From Pseudomonadota bacterium (GTDB lineage: Bacteria; Pseudomonadota; Alphaproteobacteria; Rhizobiales; Rhizobiaceae): DNA of 64,000 bases. This document shows, one piece after another, positions 27,671-34,520 of this stretch; the stretch's first letter is position 1, and every line of letters begins with the position of its first letter. The position numbers were made by a program, and so were the translations under genes. Below the pieces are notes generated by a model. The model did not search any database and was not told the DNA's origin. It saw only the letters and a list, made by a program, of their open reading frames with translations. The DNA is taken from the NCBI GenBank assembly GCA_023404095.1, contig JAEYDD010000032.1, positions 124,001-188,000 of the forward strand. The letters are read 5' to 3'.

Positions 27671-28753
27671 ATGAACCAGTTATCCGCGCCAGAACGGATC
27701 ACCCTCGCAGACCGCATCGCCGACACGGCGCTCTGGCTCGTTGCCACGCTTCACGTGATCGCGGCCACCGCCATTCTCTTCCTTCTAATGTCGCTGTCGC
27801 CGGCAAGCGCGAACGACCTGCCCGTCTGCGGCGGAAAGAGCCTGCTGCCGCAACTGGAGGCAAGCGATCCAGCGGCTTACGCAAAACTGATCGAAGAAGC
27901 CAAGGCGACGCCGAACGGTGACGCAATCCTGTGGAAGATCGAGAAGGACGGGACGCGCCCCTCCTATCTGCTCGGCACGATGCACGTCACCGATCCCCGC
28001 GTCCTCGCCATGCCGCCGGCAGCACAGTCCGTCTACCAGGAGGCCGAGACCGTTGTCATTGAGTCCGACGAGATCGCCGACGAGAAAAAGGCCAGCGCCG
28101 CGCTACTCGCACGCCCGGACCTGACGATGTTCATGGACGGACGCACGATCACCGGTCTTTTGGGGGAAAAGGATTCGGCCATCCTCGCGGAGGGCCTGAA
28201 GAAGCGCGGCATGTCGCTGGCGGCCGTTTCGCGCATGAAGCCCTGGCTGATCATGAGCTTCGTCGCCCTCCCGGCCTGCGAGATGGCCCGCAAGCAGGCC
28301 GGCGCCTATTTCCTCGACCAGAAACTGGCAAAGGATGCCATCGCCGACGGCAAGACGCTCAAGGGACTGGAAACGATCGTCGAGCAGATCACCGCGCTGG
28401 ATAGCCTGCCGCTGGCTCCCCAGCTTGCGGGCCTGGTCCAGACCGTCCAACTGGGCGACACCGTGGAAGACGTCATCGAGACGATGAGCCAGCTTTATCT
28501 TGCCGGCGACGTCGGAATGATCATGCCGCTGATGCGTGCAGTCGTGCCTGAGGGCGAAGACGAGGTTGCCGGCTATGCCGAGTTCGAGCAGCGCGTAATC
28601 ATCGACCGCAACCATCGCATGGCGGAACGCGCAGCGCCGATCCTGTCCGGCGGCAACGTCTTCATTGCCGTCGGCGCGCTTCACTTGCCGGGCAAGGAGG
28701 GCGTGGTGGAACTGCTGCGCGAAAAAGGCTTCTCGGTCAGCCGCGTCCAGTAA
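27671..28753 (+). CDS. TraB/GumN family protein
   Basis: This 360-residue protein has one N-terminal hydrophobic segment (about 22-45, ending SLSPASAND), which is a signal anchor or signal peptide. A TraB/GumN domain follows, marked by YLLGTMHVTDPRV near its start and FIAVGALHLPGKEGVVELL near its end, the two conserved His-containing motifs of the family. Members resemble erythromycin-esterase/Tiki-type metal-dependent hydrolases, so a periplasmic protease or hydrolase role is possible. The start is the ATG behind GGGAG. It is convergent with the next gene, stop codons being 7 nt apart. Confidence 0.8.
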   Translation: MNQLSAPERITLADRIADTALWLVATLHVIAATAILFLLMSLSPASANDLPVCGGKSLLPQLEASDPAAYAKLIEEAKATPNGDAILWKIEKDGTRPSYLLGTMHVTDPRVLAMPPAAQSVYQEAETVVIESDEIADEKKASAALLARPDLTMFMDGRTITGLLGEKDSAILAEGLKKRGMSLAAVSRMKPWLIMSFVALPACEMARKQAGAYFLDQKLAKDAIADGKTLKGLETIVEQITALDSLPLAPQLAGLVQTVQLGDTVEDVIETMSQLYLAGDVGMIMPLMRAVVPEGEDEVAGYAEFEQRVIIDRNHRMAERAAPILSGGNVFIAVGALHLPGKEGVVELLREKGFSVSRVQ

Positions 28754-28760
28754 CTGCCCT

Positions 28761-29219
28761 TCACGCAGGACGCACGTTCGTGCACAGGTTGCGCAACATG
28801 ACCGGCACGATACGCCTGTGAAAGGGACCGACGACCAGCATGTAGAGCCGGCCGAGCAGGTTTTTGCGCCGCACCAGCGTGGAGACGCCGACCACCTGCC
28901 CGCCACCGCTCCCGCGCACGTCGACGACGATGCGAAAATTGAGGTGCGCGTCGTCAAAGCCGAGCACGGTGCGCTCCGGCGTCGTCTCCACGATCGGGAA
29001 ACCGCCCGAAGCCGTGCCGAGCTTCATCTCGACCGCCTTGAGGCCGCAGAGGGCCACGAGACCATTTCTCGCCTTCATTAGCTTGTGGATCCAGCTCGGC
29101 GGCTCCTCGAGCAGCAGGCGCGCGACTTGCAAAGACGTTAGCCCGCCCGCCGCAAACTCTCCTTCGAAGCGATCTTGCCAGTCGGCCGAAACAAGAGATG
29201 ACGGTGGGTCGTTACCCAT
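28761..29219 (-). CDS. DUF2867-like protein
   Basis: This 152-residue soluble protein has the layout of DUF2867 proteins: a W-x-x-K-L-M-K-x-R-N element (WIHKLMKARNGL), central FRIVVDV strand and a C-terminal GRLYMLVVGPFHRRIVPVML block. These are often found as the C-terminal part of epimerase-like proteins or alone. No catalytic residue is assignable. The start is the ATG at 29219 behind AAGGAG; a GTG three codons upstream sits too close to that site. It lies downstream of the lpdA terminator and must have its own promoter. Confidence 0.7.
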   Translation of the reverse strand: MGNDPPSSLVSADWQDRFEGEFAAGGLTSLQVARLLLEEPPSWIHKLMKARNGLVALCGLKAVEMKLGTASGGFPIVETTPERTVLGFDDAHLNFRIVVDVRGSGGGQVVGVSTLVRRKNLLGRLYMLVVGPFHRRIVPVMLRNLCTNVRPA

Positions 29220-29302
29220 GCAAAGCACTCCTTCCGTGTTGGCCCCATGATGGCGATCCGTGCGACGGGGTGAATGAGGCGAATTGCCGCCGAGGCATAG
29301 GC

Positions 29303-29343
29303 AGAAAACGATAAAGCCCGGCGCAAGGGTTTGCGCCGGGCTT
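29303..29343 (-). terminator. intrinsic terminator of the mdh-suc-lpdA operon
   Basis: AAGCCCGGCGCAA (29314-29326) and TTGCGCCGGGCTT (29331-29343) form a 13-bp perfect stem with a 4-nt loop. On the minus strand it is followed by TATCGTTTTCTG. It starts 30 nt after the lpdA stop. Confidence 0.9.
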
Positions 29344-29373
29344 CAAACGACGTTGAATGGTCTGCCGAACGGA

Positions 29374-30780
29374 TTACATGTGGATCGGCTTGAAGAAGGC
29401 GCCGAGGGCGGCTTCCTTGACGGCCTCCGACATCGTCGGATGCGCATGGCAGGTGCGGCCGAGATCTTCCGACGAGCCGCCGAATTCCATCAGCACCGCG
29501 ATCTCGTGGATCATCTCGCCAGCGCCGAAGCCGACGATATGGCCGCCGAGCACGCGGTCGTTCTCCTTGTCCGCCAGGATCTTGACGAAGCCGTCGGTGG
29601 CAAGCATGGCGCGCGCGCGGCCATTGGCCGAGAACGGGAACTTGCCGACCTTGTAGGCGATGCCCGCGGCCTTGAGTTCCTCTTCCGTCTTGCCGACGGA
29701 GGCGACTTCCGGCTGGGTGTAGACCACGCCCGGGATCACATCGTAATTCACGTGGCCGGCCTGGCCGGCGAGGATTTCGGCCAGCGCCACGCCCTCGTCC
29801 TCGGCCTTGTGCGCCAGCATCGGGCCGCGCACGACGTCGCCGATGGCATAGATGCCCGGCACGTTGGTCTGGAAGTGCCCATCGATCTCGACGCGGCCGC
29901 GATTGTCGAGCGCCACACCGGCCTCGGCGAGGCCCAGCCCGTCGGTGTACGGCCGCCGACCGGTCGCGACCAGAACGATATCGGCATCGATCGTCGTCGC
30001 ATCTCCGCCCTTGACCGGCTCGAAGGTCACCTTGGCGCCGTCCTTGCTCTTCTCGACCGCCGTCACCTTGGCGCCGACGCGGATGTCCATGCCCTGCTTG
30101 GCCAGCATGCGCTGGAACTGCTTGGAGACTTCGCCATCCATGCCGCCGAGGATCGTGTCAAGGTATTCGACGACCGTCACCTTTGCGCCAAGGCGCATCC
30201 AGACCGAACCGAGCTCCAGGCCGATGACGCCGCCGCCGACGACGATCAAGTTCTCCGGCACCTTGTCGAGCGCGATCGCACCGGTGGAGGAAACGATCAC
30301 CTTCTCGTCGATGTCGACCTTGACGCCCGGAATGCCGGCAACGTCCGAACCGGTGGCGATGACGATCGCCTTGGTTTCGAGCACCTGCTCCTCGCCCTTG
30401 TCGTTGGTAACGGCAACCTTGCCGGCGCCGAGCACCCTGCCGGTGCCCTGTATACCGTCGATCTTGTTCTTCTTGAAAAGGAAGGCGACGCCGTCGACGT
30501 TGGATTTCACCGTCGCGTCCTTGTGGCCCATCATCTTCTCGAGGTTCAGCTTCGGGGTGAGGCCCTCGACGCCGAGCGCGTCCATCCCGTGGGCGGCGTG
30601 GCTGTACATCTCGGAAGCATGCAGCAGTGCCTTGGAGGGGATGCAGCCGACGTTGAGGCAGGTCCCGCCATAGGTCGCGCGCTTTTCGACGACAGCGACC
30701 TTCAGGCCGAGCTGTGCCGCCTTGACGGCGCAGACATAGCCGCCGGGGCCGGAACCGATAACAACGAGATCGTATGCCAT
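29374..30780 (-). CDS. lpdA: dihydrolipoamide dehydrogenase (E3)
   Basis: This 468-residue FAD flavoprotein reoxidises the lipoyl group of 2-oxoacid dehydrogenase complexes with NAD+. The N-terminal GSGPGGYVCA dinucleotide fold, the redox disulfide in GGTCLNVGCIPS (near 35-46), the second Rossmann VVGGGVIGLELG and the C-terminal catalytic His-Glu block HAHPTMSE are present. The start is the ATG at 30780 behind AAGGAAG; frame codons further upstream fall in the preceding gene. It is the last gene of the TCA array and is likely the E3 of the SucAB complex. A separate pdh-linked E3 may exist elsewhere. Confidence 0.96.
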   Translation of the reverse strand: MAYDLVVIGSGPGGYVCAVKAAQLGLKVAVVEKRATYGGTCLNVGCIPSKALLHASEMYSHAAHGMDALGVEGLTPKLNLEKMMGHKDATVKSNVDGVAFLFKKNKIDGIQGTGRVLGAGKVAVTNDKGEEQVLETKAIVIATGSDVAGIPGVKVDIDEKVIVSSTGAIALDKVPENLIVVGGGVIGLELGSVWMRLGAKVTVVEYLDTILGGMDGEVSKQFQRMLAKQGMDIRVGAKVTAVEKSKDGAKVTFEPVKGGDATTIDADIVLVATGRRPYTDGLGLAEAGVALDNRGRVEIDGHFQTNVPGIYAIGDVVRGPMLAHKAEDEGVALAEILAGQAGHVNYDVIPGVVYTQPEVASVGKTEEELKAAGIAYKVGKFPFSANGRARAMLATDGFVKILADKENDRVLGGHIVGFGAGEMIHEIAVLMEFGGSSEDLGRTCHAHPTMSEAVKEAALGAFFKPIHM

Positions 30781-30805
30781 GAATTTTCCTTCCTGTGCGG
30801 GACGG

Positions 30806-31561
30806 CTATCTGCCGCCGCTGACGTTGAGGGCGGCACCCGTCACATAGGATGCCGCGTCGGAGAGTAGATAGAGAACCGCTTGCGCAACTTCGTCGGGCG
30901 TTCCCGGCCGCTGCATCGGGATCGCCGGCGCCATGTCGCGGGCGCGGTCCGGCAAACCGCCGGAGGCGTGAATGTCGGTGTCGATGATGCCGGGACGCAC
31001 CAGGTTGACGCGGATGCCTTCGGCTGCGACCTCGCGAGCGAGGCCGGTCGTGAAGCTCTCGATCGCACCCTTGGTGGCCGCGTAGTCGACATATTGGCCG
31101 GCCGAACCGAGAACCGCCGCCATCGAAGAGATGTTGACGATCGCCCCGCCGCGACCGCCATGACGCGTGGACATGCGTCGCACCGCCTCCTGGGCGCAAC
31201 GGATCGACCCGATGACGTTGACTGCGAACATCCGGTCCAGCCGCTCGACCGAGATCTCGTCGACGCGCGCGGGATGACCGACGATGCCGGCGTTGTTCAC
31301 CAGGCCGTCGAGCCTGGAAAACGTCGCATCCAGCGTCGAGAAGATTGATGCGAGCCCCGCTTCGGTTCCGACGTCGCCCTCGATCGCCACTGCCGAGCCG
31401 CCGGCGCTGCGGATATCGTCGACCACGGCTTCGGCAGCCGCAGCGTTCGCGGCATAGTTCACCGCGACCTGCCAGCCGGCGGCGGCCGCCAACCGGCACA
31501 CGCTGGCACCGATGCCACGGCTTCCGCCGGTGACGAGAAGGACGGGATGCAAGGTCGTCAA
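30806..31561 (-). CDS. SDR family oxidoreductase
   Basis: This protein of about 251 residues is a classical short-chain dehydrogenase: TGGSRGIG cofactor motif near the N-terminus, NNAG, catalytic Ser in NISSMAAVLG, YAATK as YxxxK, and a C-terminal VTGAALNVSGG. The NADP(H)-dependent oxidoreductase substrate is unknown. The most likely start is TTG at 31561, which overlaps the previous stop as TTGA and has AAGGGG 7-8 nt upstream. A GTG at 31570 is the alternative but is too close to that site. It sits between sucB and lpdA in the TCA operon, an odd place for an unrelated oxidoreductase. Confidence 0.85.
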   Translation of the reverse strand: MTTLHPVLLVTGGSRGIGASVCRLAAAAGWQVAVNYAANAAAAEAVVDDIRSAGGSAVAIEGDVGTEAGLASIFSTLDATFSRLDGLVNNAGIVGHPARVDEISVERLDRMFAVNVIGSIRCAQEAVRRMSTRHGGRGGAIVNISSMAAVLGSAGQYVDYAATKGAIESFTTGLAREVAAEGIRVNLVRPGIIDTDIHASGGLPDRARDMAPAIPMQRPGTPDEVAQAVLYLLSDAASYVTGAALNVSGGR

Positions 31562-32067
31562 TTCGCACACCCCTTAAACTTCAGGAGATCCCAGGGCACG
31601 TCAGTCAGCCTCTTCTCTTCCCATGCGCCGGAATAACGCAGCGCCGGACCGAAGCCGGCAAGCAGCAGCGCATGGGCGGCTGTCGCATCCCCTTCCGGCA
31701 CCAGTTCGCCGATCACCCCGTCCGGCGCGACCGGATACATCACGCCCTCCCAGACGGTGCAGGCTGCGATCTCGTCGCCGGTCACGTCGCCCGTCGGGCA
31801 ATTGTGCATGACCATGGCGTTCGAGCGCGCCACTTCGTCCCCGGTCATGATGTGCCCATTGAGGTGAAGGTCGCCCTTGACCTGCCGGATCTTGAAGTGA
31901 TGGCTGACGACCGCAGCTTCCGATCCGACCGGTTCGAAGGAAAGTTCATAAGCGCCGTCCCTGTCCGTATAGACCGCCTGTGCCTGCCGGCATTCAGCCG
32001 CAAGCGCGGCAGACGCACAGGCAGCTGAAACAGCCGATGCCAGGAGAAGGGAAGCGAGAGCGCGCAT
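31558..32067 (-). CDS. secreted protein of unknown function
   Basis: This 169-residue protein has a clear Sec signal peptide (MRALASLLLASAVSAACASAALA, cleavage near residue 24), so it is periplasmic. The mature part holds four cysteines (near its start, in HNCPTG, in AACTVWEG and near the C-terminus) that could pair. I recognise no family. It is separated by only 3 nt from the LysE-type gene and overlaps the SDR gene, so it is firmly embedded in the operon. Confidence 0.75.
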   Translation of the reverse strand: MRALASLLLASAVSAACASAALAAECRQAQAVYTDRDGAYELSFEPVGSEAAVVSHHFKIRQVKGDLHLNGHIMTGDEVARSNAMVMHNCPTGDVTGDEIAACTVWEGVMYPVAPDGVIGELVPEGDATAAHALLLAGFGPALRYSGAWEEKRLTDVPWDLLKFKGCAN

Positions 32068-32070
32068 CGG

Positions 32071-32712
32071 TCAGACAGCCCGCTCGGTCGCAAGCTTGAT
32101 GCCGAGTGCGATGAACACGACGCCGCTGGCGCGATTGATCCACTGGCTGGCGCGGGAAAAGGCAGCGCGCATCCTCGGCGTCGTCATGAACAGCGATACG
32201 CCGACGAACCAGGCGATCAGGCACGTCGCCATAACCAGCCCGTATCCAAACTTGACCGTCATCGGCGTGTGTGCGCTGACGACCGTCGAGAAGATCGACA
32301 GGAAGAAAAACACAGCCTTCGGATTGAGGGCATTGGCCATGAAGCCGAGCCCGAAGGCGCGGACTGACGACTGGCGCCTGCCATTTGCGGATGTGCCGGC
32401 CGCGGGCGCGTCGATTTCCGTCTTTCCCGCCTTCAGCGCCTTGAAGCCGATGTAGACGAGATAGGCGACGCCGCACCATTTGACGATGTTGAAGAGGTAG
32501 ATCGACTGGGAGATGATGAGGCCCAGCCCGAGGATCGTGTAGGTCACATGCACCATCAGCGACGTACCGATGCCGAAGGAGGTGATGACCGCCGACCGCC
32601 GGCCATGCACGATCGACTGGCGCATGACCATGGCAAGGTCGGCACCGGGCGAGATGATGGCAAAGGCAAAGATCGCCATCAGCGAGGCGAGTTCGATCAG
32701 ATAGGTGTGCAT
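32071..32712 (-). CDS. LysE/RhtB family amino-acid exporter
   Basis: This 213-residue inner-membrane protein has about six hydrophobic segments and the LysE-family N-terminal pattern FAFAIISPGADLAMVMRQS (here PGAD in place of the frequent PGP), plus GVAYLVYIGFKAL and NPKAVFFFLSIF, which are hallmarks of the RhtB group. It probably exports an amino acid or related metabolite; the substrate is not deducible. It lies 43 nt after the MAPEG gene inside the suc-lpdA array. Confidence 0.87.
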   Translation of the reverse strand: MHTYLIELASLMAIFAFAIISPGADLAMVMRQSIVHGRRSAVITSFGIGTSLMVHVTYTILGLGLIISQSIYLFNIVKWCGVAYLVYIGFKALKAGKTEIDAPAAGTSANGRRQSSVRAFGLGFMANALNPKAVFFFLSIFSTVVSAHTPMTVKFGYGLVMATCLIAWFVGVSLFMTTPRMRAAFSRASQWINRASGVVFIALGIKLATERAV

Positions 32713-32755
32713 CTCAGGTCTCCGGTGCGTCCAGCCCGCGGACGCGGCGCGTCGA

Positions 32756-33169
32756 TCACAACAGGATTGCAGCGAACATCATGAAAAGCCCGGCAAGAGA
32801 GCCGAGCCAGATCAGCGAGCGGACATAGGCGATGCCCGCGAGATACAATGGAATGTAGAGAAGCCGGCAGGCGAACCAGAGGAACGCGCCACGATAGCCC
32901 CAGCCGGACGGATCGCCGGAAAGCGCAAGGCAGAGCGCGAGGCCGACGAAGGCGGGATAGGTCTCCCGCAGGTTGGCCGAGGCCCGTTCGGCACGTCCGG
33001 CAAGCCGGCCGAGCGGCTTGGCTTCGCCGTCCCGCGGACCGGCATTCCAGGCGCGGCCACGATCGCTCGTGCTCAGTGCCCCCTGCAGCATCACCTGGAA
33101 GACGAGCAGCGCCGCGCTCCACGCCACGAGCGTGATGAAAGGCGAAGCGGCAAGCGCTGCTGCGTCCAT
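32756..33169 (-). CDS. MAPEG family membrane protein
   Basis: This 137-residue protein has four membrane segments (about 9-30, 70-88, 93-112 and 117-136). The region following helix 1 contains ERASANLRETYPAFVGLAL, with the conserved Arg/Glu-Asn pattern of the MAPEG (membrane-associated eicosanoid/glutathione metabolism) family. Bacterial members are of unknown function or glutathione-linked. Only 12 nt separate it from the sucB stop, so it is co-transcribed with the 2-oxoglutarate dehydrogenase genes. Confidence 0.8.
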   Translation of the reverse strand: MDAAALAASPFITLVAWSAALLVFQVMLQGALSTSDRGRAWNAGPRDGEAKPLGRLAGRAERASANLRETYPAFVGLALCLALSGDPSGWGYRGAFLWFACRLLYIPLYLAGIAYVRSLIWLGSLAGLFMMFAAILL

Positions 33170-33181
33170 CTTTGCCCGTCC

Positions 33182-34420
33182 TTACAGGTCCAGAACGAGA
33201 CGTTCCGGATCCTCCAGGCTTTCCTTGACGCGAACGAGGAAGGTCACGGCTTCCTTGCCGTCGACGATCCGGTGATCGTAGGAAAGCGCGAGGTACATCA
33301 TCGGCCGGATGACCACCTGGCCGCCGATGGCGACCGGACGCTCCTGGATCTTGTGCATGCCGAGGATACCGGACTGCGGTGCGTTCAGGATCGGCGAGGA
33401 CATCAGCGAACCATAGACGCCGCCGTTCGTGATCGTAAACGTGCCGCCCTGCATGTCGGCCATCGACAGCGAACCGTCGCGGGCGGCCTTGGCGAGGCGC
33501 GCCAGTTCCTTCTCCACTTCGGCGATCGACATCTGGTCGGCGTCACGGATGACCGGCACGACGAGGCCCTTGTCGGTGCCGACCGCCATGCCGATGTGGC
33601 AGAAGTTCTTGTAGATGATGTCGGTGCCGTCAATTTCGGCGTTGACCGCCGGCAGCTCCTTCAGGGCATGGGTCACCGCCTTGGTGAAGAAGCCCATGAA
33701 GCCGAGCTTCACGCCGTGCTTCTTCTCGAAGATGTCCTTGTACTTCGCGCGCAGGTCCATGACAGCCTTCATGTCCACCTCGTTGTAGGTGGTCAGCATG
33801 GCAGCCGTGTTCTGGGCATCCTTCAGGCGCTTGGCGATCGTCTGGCGCAGGCGCGTCATCTTCACGCGTTCCTCGCGCGGCGCGTCGGCTTCGGAAGACG
33901 GCGCGCGAGCCTGGATCTGGATCGGGGCTGCGGGTGCTGCCGGAGCGGAGATACCCTTGGCGACAGCGGCGATCACGTCGCCCTTCAGCACCTGGCCGCG
34001 CTTGCCCGAACCGTCCACCTGCTCGGCGGAAAGATTGTTCTCCGCCAGCATCTTTGCGGCAGCCGGTGCCGGCGGCATGGAGGATGCGGCAGATGCAGGT
34101 GCTGCAGCCGGCGCAACAGCGGGAGCTGCCGCAGGCGCAGGTTCGGCGGCCTTTGCGGCCGGCGCGGCGGCACCGGCAGATGCGCCTTCCGCGATCTGGC
34201 CGAGCAGGGCGCCGAGGCCGACAGTTTCGCCGTTTGGCGCGACGATCTCCGACAGCACGCCCGAAGCCGGTGCCGGCACCTCGACCGTCACCTTGTCGGT
34301 TTCCAGTTCGACGAGCGGCTCGTCCGCCTTGACGACGTCGCCGACCTTCTTGAACCAGGTGCCGACGGTCGCTTCGCTGACGGATTCGCCGAGGGTCGGA
34401 ACGCGGATTTCAGTAGCCAT
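33182..34420 (-). CDS. sucB: dihydrolipoyl succinyltransferase (E2 of 2-oxoglutarate dehydrogenase)
   Basis: This 412-residue protein is the core of the 2-oxoglutarate dehydrogenase complex. The N-terminal lipoyl domain has Lys43 in ELETDKVTVEV. A long Ala/Pro linker follows (about 80-115), then a peripheral subunit-binding domain near 120-155, then the catalytic domain ending ALSYDHRIVDGKEAV with the active-site His and Asp. The start is the ATG at 34420 (MATEIRVPTLGES). It is 100 nt downstream of sucA. Its acyl-CoA product feeds SucCD, encoded upstream in the same operon. Confidence 0.96.
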   Translation of the reverse strand: MATEIRVPTLGESVSEATVGTWFKKVGDVVKADEPLVELETDKVTVEVPAPASGVLSEIVAPNGETVGLGALLGQIAEGASAGAAAPAAKAAEPAPAAAPAVAPAAAPASAASSMPPAPAAAKMLAENNLSAEQVDGSGKRGQVLKGDVIAAVAKGISAPAAPAAPIQIQARAPSSEADAPREERVKMTRLRQTIAKRLKDAQNTAAMLTTYNEVDMKAVMDLRAKYKDIFEKKHGVKLGFMGFFTKAVTHALKELPAVNAEIDGTDIIYKNFCHIGMAVGTDKGLVVPVIRDADQMSIAEVEKELARLAKAARDGSLSMADMQGGTFTITNGGVYGSLMSSPILNAPQSGILGMHKIQERPVAIGGQVVIRPMMYLALSYDHRIVDGKEAVTFLVRVKESLEDPERLVLDL

Positions 34421-34520
34421 TGTTCTAGTCCTGAAATGTTGAATGGTTGAATTCTGTTGCGGGAAGCGGGGCGCGTCGGCACATCTCCCGTGGGGAAACA
34501 TGCCATCGCGCCCACCACCC